From NCBI GenBank assembly GCA_030620095.1, contig JAUTXW010002097.1, forward strand, positions 314,501 through 378,500: a DNA stretch of 64,000 nucleotides. The letters are read 5' to 3'. This DNA comes from Kuschelorhynchus macadamiae. Taxonomy: Eukaryota > Arthropoda > Insecta > Coleoptera > Curculionidae. Both the position numbers and the translations under genes were made by a program. Positions within the stretch are counted from its first letter, which is position 1. The number at the start of each line of letters is the position of its first letter. Shown one piece after another: positions 1-11,815 of the stretch. The notes beneath the pieces were generated by a model, which made no database searches, had not been told where the DNA came from, and saw only the letters and a list, made by a program, of their open reading frames with translations.

Positions 1-648
1 TACCATCTATGTTAGGCTATATATTATGTTATAACTCAACTAAACCCACATTTTAAAAATCATCAGTTATACTAATTTTACTCACACTCATGTATCTCCA
101 AACACGCGTTAATCTTACCATTTATTTATACTTGTTTCGACACTATATATTTACTACAAGATGGTAAAAATTAAGTTTAGTTTACTCCCTTTTTTAAAGA
201 AGGGCTCTTCCACAGGATCACATCTTGGCAGCTGATATAAACCTTCAAATATTCAGGACCTGCGCTCTTACCAACAAAAAAGTTTATCACAGTAGAGTAA
301 GAAATATTCGCCGATTCACCCTCCTCTCTCTTACGTCCCTTCCCCACATGCCTTATGACGTCATTTTACCTGAGGGGCTCCGTATACTTGAACTTGGGCT
401 TGACCTTGAAGTTTGAATGTCAAGTTAACCTTGAGATGACATTGACCTTGAATGTCATTAACCCATGACCTTGATATGTCTTTGGAAAATATTTTGAAAT
501 GTCCTCGATAAACTTCAGATGCCCTCAACATTTCACTTAGAAAAGTCCTTAAGCATGTTTCAAACCGTTTTTTATAAAATTGGGTGTGAGGTGGTGTGTT
601 TTCAGTATCGAGTAAGGCTCGTGTTAGAAAGTTTTCTTTGCTGAATCA

Positions 649-1167
649 TGAGATATATCTGTGAATATTGTGGTGTATCATTTTCGCGAAGTTATAGTGT
701 GCAATGTTATAAAAGGGAATCTTGCAGAGCACGATTTAGTAATGGGGCACAGAAAAACATACGGGGTGAATCATAGCATGTCACAGCCTTCAACATCGAA
801 TATAGAAACTTGTGTTTCATGCAATATACAAGTGCCAACGAACAAAATGATTTTTCATCAGAGAACATTACAGCACTGGACTAATTCATGTGTTGTGAAT
901 TCAATTGTTGTTGAAGTTATTCAGAGTGCTTTCAGAAGTAGAATTGCTACTTATCGAAATAGCAGCGGAAATCACCATATTGATTATACACTGTTTTTAA
1001 ATGAAATTAAGTCGAAAGTATTATGTCTGGTGAGTAAGATGTTGAGGATTCATGTTGCAATAAAGGTCAATATGGCTGTAGTTGGCCAGTACGTTTTACC
1101 ATCACAGGACGCATGCAGCGACAAATCGTTCAATACGTCGGTGTCGAATGAGATCGTTGACTCTTGA
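649..1167 (+). pseudogene. Polinton PolB N-terminal fragment, left arm
   Basis: The frame opening at 649 reads a C2H2-like start (RYICEYCGVSF) and then breaks. A second frame, from about 661, continues with a second C-x2-C...H...H motif (CVSC...HQRTLQHW). This is followed by a block VIQSAFRSRIATYR...VSKMLRIHVAIKVNM...SFNTS. The block aligns by eye with the N-terminal region of the polymerase at 28,970-29,420 (IIKSAFRERIISYR...LQKHKCIKLNM...SFNAP). Nothing downstream resembles exonuclease or polymerase motifs, so only the N-terminal accessory region was captured. The fragment is frame-shifted and ends at a stop after IVDS. Confidence 0.6.
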
Positions 1168-1785
1168 AGTGATTTGGATGTGGTCTATCAATATTTAATT
1201 TCGTAAATTTCAAGAAATATATTCAGGTATGGTAAAGTTACATTAAGTTGAATCACTTAATTTGCTCAATATGAAGAAACTAATATTTTTTAAATGTTAA
1301 TATATTTTAAGGTTGGGCTCTACAGAAAATCCTATACCTAAAAGTAGACATGAATAAGTTTAATCCCGTCGGTGCATCTTAATACACAAATTTGCTCAAA
1401 TGTACCGAAAACAAACAATCTGTTATCAATGTAAAAAACCAAGATAATGTTTTTCCTGGTCGGAAACTCGGATCATATCTACATTTTTCAAAAATCTTAA
1501 ATATAACAGGTATAGGTCATAAAAGATGCAACCGATGCCGATATTTGCGTCGGCTGTAATATGATTCTAAAGATATTATTGTAAACAAGTGTGGCTGATT
1601 TTGTCTTGGAATACTCGTTAAGATAAGGCATATGAATAGAGTTAATGTTAGGATATTATTTGGTTATTATTATTTTTAAATTATTAGTATGTCGAGTTGC
1701 TTTGTGCCGTACGGTTTGAGTTGTGATTTTTGTTAAATATCGGCGATTTTAAGTAATATAGTGGTGTTTACTTCGATTAATTGTT

Positions 1786-1790
<5 letters not shown>

Positions 1791-1844
<54 letters not shown>
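1791..1844. repeat. (TA)n microsatellite at the palindrome centre
   Basis: About 27 uninterrupted TA units sit in the spacer between the two arms of the 3.2-kb palindrome. Confidence 0.95.
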
Positions 1845-1847
<3 letters not shown>

Positions 1848-2388
1848 ATCATAATATCTTAACATGTAACTCTATTCATATGCCTTATCTTAACGAGTAT
1901 TCCAAGAAAAAATCAGCCACATATATATTATTTTTTACAATAATATCTTTAGAATCATATTACAGTGGACTCAAATGTCAGCATCGATTGCATATTTATG
2001 ACCTATACCTGTTATATTTAAGACTTTTGAAAAATGCAGGTATGATCCAAGTTCTGCAACCATTTTATTTGTGGGATACAACGCTGAAGTTATCGCCCAG
2101 GAAAAACATCTTCTTGGTTTTTTACATTGATAACAGCTTGTTTGTTTTCGGTAGATTTGACCAAATTTATGTATTAAGATGCACCGACGGGATTAAACTT
2201 ATTGATGTCTACCTTTAGGTATAGAATTTTCTGTAGGGCCCAACCTTAAAATATATTAATATTTAAAAAATATTACTTTCTTCATATTGAGCAAATCAAG
2301 TGATTCAACTTAATGTAACTTTAACATACCTGAATATATTTCTCGAAATTTATGAAATTAAATATTGATAGACCACATCCAAGTCACT

Positions 2389-2902
2389 TCAAGAGTCAAC
2401 GATTTCATTCGACACCGACGTATTGAACGATTTGTTGCTGCATGCGTCCTGTGAGGGTAGAACGTACCGGCCAACTACAGCCATATTGACCTTTATTGCA
2501 ACATGAATCCTCAACATCTTACTCACCACACATAATACTTTCGACTTAATTTCATTTAAAAACAGTATAATCAATATGGTGATTTCCGCTGCTATTTCGA
2601 TAAGTAGCAATTCTACTTCTGAAAGCACTTTGGATAACTTCAACATCAATTGACAATGGTAAACATGAATTAGTCCAGTGCTGTAATGTTCTCTGATGAA
2701 AGATCATTGTGTTCGTTAACACTTGTATATTGAAACACAAGTTTCTATATTCGATGTTGAGGGCTGTGACAGGATATGATTCACCCCCCATCTTTTTCTG
2801 CTCTCCATTACGAAATCGTGCTCTGCAAGATTCCCTTTTATAACATCGCATACTATAACTTCGCGAAAATGATACACCACAATATTCACAGATATATCTC
2901 AT
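2389..2902 (-). pseudogene. Polinton PolB N-terminal fragment, right arm
   Basis: This is the mirror copy on the opposite arm. Frame one (2902 down to 2552) keeps the zinc-finger start RYICEYCGVSFSRS and runs through the second Cys/His motif to HHIDYT. A frame change then leads into the block with VLCVVSKMLRIHVAIKVNM and SFNTSVSNEIVDS, ending at 2389. The frameshift lies elsewhere than in the left copy, so the two arms decayed independently after duplication. The homology to the polymerase N-terminus at 28,761-29,420 is my reading of shared spacing and motifs, not a database result. Confidence 0.6.
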
Positions 2903-3367
2903 AATTATATCAGCAAAGAAAACTTTCTAACAAACTTTCGAGTAACGGCTCGATACTGAAAACACACCACTTCACACCCAATTTTATAAAAAACGGTTTG
3001 ATACAAGCTTAAGGACTTTTCAAATTGAAATGTTAAGGGCATCTGAAGGTTATCGAGAACATTTCAAAATATTTTCCAAAGGCATATCAAAGTCATGGGT
3101 TAAGGACATTCAAGGTCAATGTCATCTCAAGGTTAACTTGACCTTCAAACTTCAAGGTCAAACTCAAGTTCAAGTATGCGGAGCCGTTGAGGTCAAATGA
3201 CGTCATAGGGCGAGTAGGGCAGGGACGTAAGAGAGAGGGGGTGAATAGGCGAATATTTCTTACTCTACTGTGATAAATTTTTTTGTTGGTAAGAGCGCAG
3301 GTCCTGAATATTTGAAGGCTTATATAAGCTGCCAAGATGTGATAGTAAATATATAGTGTCGAAATAT

Positions 3368-4265
3368 ATATGTTAACAAAAATCTAAAGTTTTCAATAAA
3401 CCTTAATTTCAAGTTTTTTCTTTTTGGCACAATAATTTTATCAACATAATCATGAACATAAATGCTTTTTGTTAATGATATGTACTTTCTTTTGCTTTGA
3501 GTTATTACCTTAATATTATCCTTATGACGACACAATTCTTAAATCAACACATGACAGTCGTAACTACCTAAATTATGAAATATAATGGAGTTAAAATTGG
3601 GTCTTTTATAATTTAAATTATAGATGGAATATGCACCACCAAATCTCTTTTATCCTGTTATGTGACAATGGTTCTTTACTTTCACATTATTCTCGTCGAG
3701 ATGTTTTTCACATATACTGGTAAAATGGTAGTACGCCTTCAAAGGCAGAACTAAATTGCTACCAAATAAAATGTTTAAAAAATCAATCTAAAAATATCTT
3801 ATTCAGTTGACTTGAATTTGTTTACCCAAAAATTAAATGTGATATACGGATAAAATGATTCGAGATCAAAATGACAGAACAAAAATGGCGGTCTTAAAAA
3901 AGTAGCGTCAAAACTCAAGTTATTCAAAATATGCCAAAAAATCAAGTTTGACTTAGGTAGACACTGTTTAGTGTGAATCCAATATGGTGGAACAAAATAG
4001 TGCCGAATAAAAATGTTTAAAAAGACAGTAAATAAATGACTATGTGCCTAGGTTCGAATGTATATACCGTAACAAAATATTTTAAGTAAATTGCACTATT
4101 TTGTACTTTTTAGTGAGTTACTGATGAAAGCGGGTTTTCCAGTTTTTTAACTATAATTTATTTTTAATTTTTTTAGCTTAAAATATTTTTAACAATAGTA
4201 CCGGTAATATATTGGACTCGTCAAAACAAACCAAATAATTGTATTTTCATCTGAATTACATACCC
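3368..4265. other. Gene-free AT-rich stretch
   Basis: No coding signal is visible. About 3,770-4,080 is a degenerate copy of the dispersed repeat family found elsewhere in the window (phrases such as aacaaaaatggcgg and aatccaatatggtgg, reverse orientation). The rest is featureless. Confidence 0.5.
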
Positions 4266-4620
4266 TCGCAAAATTTCAAATCGATAGGACTATTAGAAGT
4301 GGGTTAAAATCGACCGGTACCATTTGATACCAAAATTATTGTATTGTCAGTCAAATTACATTCCCTTGCAAAATTTGAAATCGATATAATAATTAGAAGT
4401 AGGTTAAAATCAAACTGTACCATTTGGTGCCATGGCGCTGATCATATCAGCTCGATGCTACCACCTTATTATATTGTCGTCCGAACTGGAAAATTTCAAG
4501 TCGATACAACAATTAGAAGTGGGTTAAAATCGACCGGTACCATTTGATACCTTCGAGTACCAAATTAATTGTATTTTCAGCCGAATTACACATATTTGCA
4601 AAATTTTAATCGGAAATCGG
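4266..4620 (+). repeat. Degenerate tandem repeat, about 100-120 bp units
   Basis: Three to four imperfect units begin at roughly 4270, 4369 and 4489. Each contains a close variant of gaagtgggttaaaatcga followed by accggtaccatttgatacc. The spacing is uneven because one unit holds extra sequence around 4430-4475. Confidence 0.7.
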
Positions 4621-5670
4621 AACCTGTCGGCATTTTGTTGCCGAAAGGACTTGAGGGTAGTTCCTTTACAACTTTCTGGCACAATTTAGCTGATCTATGT
4701 CCCCAGCAATGCGGTTTTCGGCTACTTTGAACGCAGAGATTTCAAAATATACTTTTCATTTATTAACACCTTTTAAAATTCAAAAACCACCCTCTCGGCA
4801 TCTAAATGACATAAAACAGCTCCTGGTTCACTTCTTGGTACAATTTTGATAAAAAAATCCTTCAGTAACGCAGTTTCTCTAAAGTGTCCCGAAAAATCGA
4901 AACCTGTTACACTTTTGTTAACAAAAAAACTTAGGATAGTACCTTCGCTACCCTCTAGTATAATTTAGTTGATCTATGCGCCCAGCAATGCGATATTTCA
5001 CTAGATTGTGGATATATTAAATTATGCTTTTCATTTATTAACATTTTTGAATTGTCTCCAAAAATAGAAACCTATCGGCATTAGGCTGTTGTTACCGGAA
5101 GGACTTAAAGTAGTACCTTTTTTACCTTCTGATAGAATCTAGTTGATTTTACTACTTTAAATGTGGAGATGTAAAATTATGCTTTTCATTTATTAACATA
5201 TTTTAAAATGGTTTGGAAAATCCAATCCTGTCGGCATTTACCTTTAATAGCTAAATAACTTAAAATAGTAGCTCGACCACTTCTTGGTACAATTTTGTTA
5301 AAAAATTCCTAGTGTCTCGAAAAATCAAAACCTGTCGGCATTACACTTTTCTTACCAAAAAACTTAGGATAGTACCTTCGCTACCCTCTAGTGTAATTTA
5401 GTTGATCTATGCGATCAGCAGTGCGGTTTTCACTAGGTTGATTGTAGATATGTTAAAGTTACACTGTTCATGTAATAACATCTTTTGTGTGTCCCGAAGA
5501 ATCGAAACCTGCCGGCGTTAGACTTTTGCTAGCGGAAGGACTTTTATTACCTTCTGGTACAATTTAGTGTAAAAATATTCTTCAGCAAAGCAGTTTCTTA
5601 CTATTTTAAATGTTAGGATGAATAATTAAGCTTTTCATTTTTGTTATACTTTAAAGTGTTGCAAAAAATC
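4610..5670 (+). repeat. Degenerate satellite-like array, about 170-300 bp units
   Basis: At least five diverged units share an ordered set of phrases: cccgaaaaatcgaaacctg(tcggcatt), then aggatagtaccttcgctacc, then tttagttgatctatgcg, then cagcaatgcgg, then a tail near gcttttcatttattaaca. Units have drifted in length and sequence, so this is an old array. It lies directly after the shorter array at 4,266-4,620. Confidence 0.65.
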
Positions 5671-8600
5671 CTACAAATCCAAGATGGCGGCTTAATACAA
5701 TATATTTGTTTCTATTTGGTGACTTTTGGCTTCATAAACACAAAATAAAAATTTAGCAGAAACAGTAGAAAATATATTTAAAATGAATATGAAAAAAAAA
5801 TAAAATTTAAGAAAAGTCGGTTCTTTACATCCGTAACGAATTCCACCACACAGAGTTAACACAGATTATATATACATACATGTATTTATTTGGCAAACGT
5901 TTTATTATATTATTTGTTTAAAATTGTATTTGTAATTTCTTATAAGGTAAGTCCTGGGTACAAAAAAAGGTAAAGCCCTTTTAACAGAACTTTTCTCGTA
6001 TTAAAGAAAATTGACACATATTGATATTTATATAATGTGTTAATTTATTACCAAATAACTATATTGATATATAAAATGTACAACACGTGTGTGGTGGAAT
6101 CCGTTGCTAGGAAAGTTGAAATAGGTAATAAATTAAAACTAAAAGTGTATATGTTTTCCTGGTGTTATTTACTGAGATAGATAAAAACAAAGTCTTTTGT
6201 CAAAAAAAAATTCAGGTCCGTTTTTAAAAAAGTAATTTGATGATGCGGTCCCGAAAATGAAACCCATACGAGAATATACATTCTGAAGCCGGTATCTTGT
6301 TCAGGACAAAAAGGTGCTATAAAAAAGTAAACATTGATTTCATCTCTCTCATCAACTAACAGCAGAAAAGCATAAAAACCAAATAGACGATTTTCGGTGG
6401 TTTGTATTTTTGAGTGTCTTTAAAAGTGATTGTTTAAGCTTAAAATAATGCAACTTTGCCCAATTTAAAGTTTATTTATCTCTCTGTTATAGTGGTAAAG
6501 ATCATAGTAGTTTTTTCTAAAAGTCTTATAGAAAGGACAATAAGCGAATTATAACTGGTATCTGAAGTATCTAAATAGAATTAGAAGAGTAAGTATTTTT
6601 CACTTAAAAAATCTTTACCAGCATAATAGTTAATCCATTAATCCGACCTTTACTAACTTATGTTTAGTACAATATGAGTGTGGGGAAACTGTTTACCTAT
6701 GTAATATATTTTCCAATAAATTTAAAAACAAAATCAAATCCTATAGTTGAGAGAATGTATGAACTATCTGTAATAGGAATGTGGAAGAAAAGACCAAAAC
6801 ATATTGTTGAACACGTTTTAAATTCACAAGAAAATAATTCTTCATAAAAAATGCCTGACTGTCATTAAATTTCTGGACATGGTTTTGACTAATTTCCAGT
6901 TCTAGATGAACAAATGTGACAAGCAAAGAGCAATACGATATTTCAAATAGAAATCCTAATGTTACACTCGACTTCACTATAACTCACCAAACACAAGTGC
7001 TCAAAACATATTCACGCTGACTAGCACAGCAGTCAGCACAACTAAGAAATTTGCTTTGACGACAATACAATCTAGTTGATGCATGTGCATAGAAAATCGG
7101 TACAGGCGTAAAGTCTGACTGTCGCTTCTCTGAATCTATGTGGTGGTTGTTATTCACGGACAGATTGAAGTTCGCTGATTACTACAGGGGTAATTTGGTT
7201 CTCTGTTATTTTTAATTTAGCGTAATATTTACGTGCATTGCGTGACAAAATAACTTACTTACTTTCCTGTTATTTAGGGTCTTTAATTATCATTTTCAAT
7301 TGACATTAAGATTCAAGGGAAATCTAAACAAAGTAATTATTTTTTAGCCAAAGGCAGGCAAGGTGTAAGTAAATGCTACATGTGAAGTAAATCCCATACA
7401 ACAAAGGGAGACAAAGTTAAATGTCTGTCTTGAAGCAAAATAAAGGTGTTGTTTTATTCACGTTAATTAACAGAATTGTTGATTGACTATACTATATTAA
7501 ATCTAATATGTGTTTTGTAACAGAGAAGTGAAGTTAAGAACACAACCGGAGTAGAGTAAGAATATTTAAATTACAATTAAATAAATTAATTTCGTTCATA
7601 AATGTATGTATCATTGAAGTTAAAAAACAATTGATAATTTGTATCATTTGTTAGAGTAAGGAATGAGTGGCGAGTGAATAAGTTAAGTTTATACATTTTA
7701 ATTTTTTGTCAATTGTTATAAACTTTTCAGAAGTAAATATATCTTACACCTTTTAGTTTTGTTTAAGACCCAGAGTTTTATTTGTTTTAGGTATAAGTAG
7801 AAAAACAATACAAGTTCGCAAGTACATTAACTTAGAGAATCAGTATAACCTATAGAAATACAAGCTATGTAGTTTCTCTTAATTAACTTTAGATTGCATT
7901 ATTAGTTAAGTGGACCTTCTTCAAAATAGAAAATAAATTCAAAATAATTTGTTAGTTAAACTCTAAAAACTCTGTTTGCTAGTTATTATTTTATTAGTGT
8001 GGTTATTATTCAATTGGTGTAGGAGTTAATGTTATGTACTAGCACCTGACCTGCAAGTTTCTTATTTATTTAATAAATGAAACATTTTTGTATCCCCTGT
8101 ATTATATATAAAAGTTATGCTTTTGTCCGATTTGTAAGCCTGCGATCCACTAGGAAGTGTCTTGGTCTCCCATCCGTCCGAACGTAGATTCCTTTACGTT
8201 TTCTCAATACAATTTATTAGTAATAGATATATAGGTTTTAAAACATCTAAAAATATAATATATAGGCTTTTTAACTTGTTAAGCAACTTCGATCCTATAT
8301 AAAATTCTAAGTTTATAGGTCACTATTAAATCGGCAAGGCAATATAGGGCACACGTCAAAAGGTATATACAAACCTTACAGTAAAATAAATTATAAGAGA
8401 CAGAACTTAACTTCAAATCAGAAATAAAATATCGTATAAGGAGAAACATCTGAAGATATCTCTAATATCATCAGAGAATTATAAGAACCGACAGTGATCT
8501 ATTATTGGTTTAACGTTTATTAAGTTAGAACCCTCGCGTGGTAGTGTCATAAATGTTTAGGTCTTCTTGTTCTTGTTGACTGAATCTAATTTCATTAGTG

Positions 8601-8940
8601 GCGCTGTGTGTGTGGCATTAAAAATAAGGGTCAGCACACAAAACTTTGATTTGTGATTTTAAAACAAACAGTGGGGACTGCATCCTTGTCTTTTCTGATT
8701 CAAATACAATTTGCTTTTGCTAATGAAGTACACTGTCTTATTACTTCGAGGCGAGGGGTAAACCGCTGAAAACCATTTTGTGCGAAAATGCTAATAAAGC
8801 AAATTATTACCGTATATACAGTTTGTACGGTATTTAGAAATTTTATTTTAAAACATATTTAGTTTTTAATACTTTTGATAGGTAGACATTAATGTTTTAG
8901 ACAACTATTTACATAACTTAGTTAAACACTATTTATATAA
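5671..8940. other. Long AT-rich stretch without genes
   Basis: No open frame here has domain-like content. About 5,815-6,125 looks like a small MITE: its ends face each other with attccaccacac at 5,840-5,851 and gtgtggtggaat at 6,090-6,101. The remainder (6,130-8,940) holds no repeat or gene that I can recognise. Confidence 0.45.
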
Positions 8941-9210
8941 GAAATCATGGTTCTTGGGATTAGACCGTGTCAAATTGGAATTACTATCCGACGTTTCGCC
9001 TTCGATTGCACGAGACATCTTCAGGGATCTTTACTTCACAAGATCTGAACACATTTGAACCATTCAGTGTTTAGATCTCGTGGAGTAAAGATCCCTGAAG
9101 ATGCCTAGTGTAATCTAAAGCGAAACGTCGGATAGTAATTCCAATTTGACACGGTCTAATCCCAATAATCGTGATTTTTTAATTGAACCAAGCCGTGAAA
9201 GCTTCCGTTC
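8941..9210. mobile_element. Penelope-derived fold-back insertion with 16-bp target duplication
   Basis: The 270-bp insert is flanked by the exact direct repeat aacactatttatataa at 8925-8940 and 9211-9226. Inside, 8954-9165 is an inverted repeat beginning ttgggattagaccgtgtc and ending with its complement. Each arm contains ctgaagatg, a short stem region, then gcgaaacgtcgg. This resembles the decayed hammerhead core (CTGATGA...GAAAC...GTC) seen intact at 61,496-61,540 in a Penelope fragment. Penelope-like elements often end in such motifs and make target duplications of this size. Confidence 0.6.
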
Positions 9211-9311
9211 AACACTATTTATATAAACTTTTACCACATTATAAAACAACAAAAATGTGTTTTGCAAATAGCACGTCCTAATATATGGTTTTGCTTTAAT
9301 GTGTTTAATTG

Positions 9312-10902
9312 TTTTGCAATATTGGGTTCGTACCAAAATGTATCCGGGTCATCTCCATACGAACCTTAATTTTTCCCCAAGATATGAAGTCAATCTGATG
9401 AATAGACAGACACACGGATGGAATTAAGAAAATACATTTTTTAGCATGTAGTGAGAATGATTTTTTTGCGCTTGCGAACATTTCATTTGGCCACCATTTT
9501 ATTCCGCCAGTTCCTCTCTGTATAGCACTTAGTTCTTGCATAAAATTTAAAATCAATCAAAACAAAGTTTTTTCGGCTGATTTTTTAAATACTTTCGTTC
9601 CAAAACTTTTACTAGTTTAATATATAACACTTGATATTTGTGGAACATTTGAAAACAATTGATGAAGTAGTTTTTTTTACAGTGATTTTTTAAACAATTT
9701 ATTAAGCCGCCATTTTTTTCGCCATATTGGACTTTTACCAAATTGTTGGAATCAACTGATAAAATTTTGGTACGAATCCAGGATGACGCAACAATATCTC
9801 GGCTGAATAAAATATTTAAAAATTCAGCCTGAGAACTACTTAATGGATTGGTATAAAACTGTGTTACTAATTCAAGATGTCGAAACAAAATTGCAGATAA
9901 ATAAAATTTTTGTAATCGTGAAAAAATCACCCTCTCAGGTTTTACATATCTTCACGTTTTAGCGTCCCTAGATGCCGGTCTGTCTGTCAGTTCGCGACAT
10001 AGCTTAAATATTACTTACCCGATTGACTTCAAATTTTGAAAATATCTGCGAACCAACGTAGTAGGTAAAGACTGATAACATGGGTTTCATGCCGGATATG
10101 TAATCTATATATGTGTCCAGAGTTGCAAAACATCGACAATTTAAAAAAAAACTTTTGTTTCTTTACTAGATCCTAACCCCAAATAATACACCACTCTAAC
10201 ATAACAAAAATATCGCTAATGAAAACCATAGAAATTTAATATCTGGGAAATATCTGCTGACCAACCTAGTAGGTAAAGACTGATAATATGGAGTTCATGA
10301 AGGATATATAATCTATATGTGTCCTGAGGATGCAAAAATAAAGTTGCGAAATTTCGAGTATTTAAAAAGAGACTTTTGTTTTTTTTATTGGATCCTAACC
10401 CCAAATAATACACCGCAATAACATAACAAGAGGATTGTTAACGAAAACCACTTAGAAATATAATATCTAGGAAATATATGCGGACCAACGGAGTAGGTAA
10501 AGACTGATAATATGGGTTTCATACAGGATATAGGATCTATATATCTGTCCTGAAGATGCAACAATTAAATTGCGAAACGTCGACAATTTAAAAAAAGACT
10601 TGTTTTTTTAGTGGATCTTAACCCCAAATAATACACCACTCTAACAAAATCTTTTTAACATTGTTCCGCCATATTCTATTTTTACCAAAATTACCAGGTC
10701 ATCCCCATAAGACTCTTAATTTGTGACCAAAGTCTCTAGTCAATCGGGTAAGTAGTTTTTTTAGTTACGCCGCGAACAGACAGACCGACGGATTTGAAAA
10801 AACATGTTTTTCTTCATCTAGGGATCCTGATACGTGAAGATCTGAAAAAATCTCGGAGAGTGATTTTTCACCATTACAGTACTTCCCTTTTACGAGGGAA
10901 GT
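9312..10902 (+). repeat. Dispersed TIR repeat family, copy 1
   Basis: This copy ends in acttcccttttacgagggaagt, matching the other copies. Inside are repeated phrases such as gccatattggatttttaccaaa, a (g)tctgtctgt stretch, and the tandem array at 10,020-10,640. No protein is encoded. Confidence 0.65.
10020..10640 (+). repeat. Tandem repeat, about 215-bp unit, three copies
   Basis: Three units each contain gtaggtaaagactgataa, then an atgtgtcctgag-type phrase, a poly-A stretch with cttttgtt, and ctaaccccaaataatacacc. Related units also occur at 52,795-53,285, in both orientations, inside another copy of the same host repeat. Confidence 0.75.
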
Positions 10903-11815
10903 AAAAATCAAATCAATAAGTGGCCCGCACAAGCGATTCTGGTCGGAACACTATATAGTTGTTTGGTAATAGTTAAAAAAAAATGAAATAAATTGCAGTT
11001 TTTAGAATGTTATGAGATTGTTACCAAATAATTATATGCCCAAACGTTGTATTTGTACATGGTGAAATTCTTTACGGGGGAAGTTGTGGGTAGAGGCGAA
11101 TCTACCGATTCTGTAACTCTTATATTAGTATAATAAGTAATTTGGGTTAATTTAATTTCGAAATTTAATTCAAATCGTTTTACGCCTTTTCACAAGATAT
11201 TATTTTTTATACAGTTTATTACAATTTTATTACGGCCATAAAATCAACCCTAAATTTGAAACCAACTGGTTTAATGGATTTCAACTCCCTTTCCAGGTCG
11301 ACCCTTTTTTAGGTCTTTTGTTTCTTACAAATGACTGATAATTTGCAGATACTTCGAGCAGATGCAGGCACGTAGCCCGAAATTCAGTTCGGGGAGGGTC
11401 GTGATCTGTCAACACCACTTCAACGACTAAAAAAAATAGAAAGCAAGTTTACTTTTTGTTTATTGCTACTATCTTCTTGCAATACGGAAAAAGAGAGTTT
11501 TTGACAGCTGTCAAAATATTTTTTTTAATAAATTACGCCACTGCAAGTGTGAAAACCGTATTTAAATATTTTAAGCAATTCGAAAGTCATGGGGAAAAAC
11601 AATTGTTTTTGACAAATTTCAATTTTTTTTTAATAAATTAGCCACTAAAATAATTTAGAAGTTACGAAAAAAATACAGCTTTTTTGACAGGTGTCGAATA
11701 CTAAAGACAAAATAAATAAGAGGTTACATAAATATTAAAAAACCGCATTTAAAACTTTTAAGCAGTTAAAAAGTTACGAGGAGGCAACAATTTTTGGCAG
11801 CTGTCATTTTTACTT
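10903..11815. other. Gene-free stretch between two repeat copies
   Basis: About 10,920-11,125 ends in aggcgaatctaccgatt, similar to the end of the MITE at 43,789-44,103, so it may be a related short element. The rest is AT-rich with no coding signal. Confidence 0.4.

Larger units (their letters stand above)
136..3367. repeat. 3.2-kb palindrome with Polinton polymerase fragments
   Basis: Two arms of about 1.45 kb face each other, roughly 217-1660 and 1847-3343, around a spacer holding a (TA)n tract at 1791-1844. The inverted match continues outside them (about 136-157 against 3346-3367), with about 60 extra bases in the left arm at 158-216. The arms are similar but not identical, so the palindrome is old or its halves were not recently made equal. 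Each arm carries a decayed open frame on opposite strands, annotated separately. It looks like a fold-back or non-autonomous element that captured part of a Polinton polymerase gene. I could not identify a target duplication outside the arms. Confidence 0.75.

Noticed and set aside
1781..2218. 145-residue open frame starting in a (TA)n tract
   Set aside because: The start is simple repeat and the rest is the non-coding part of a palindrome arm.
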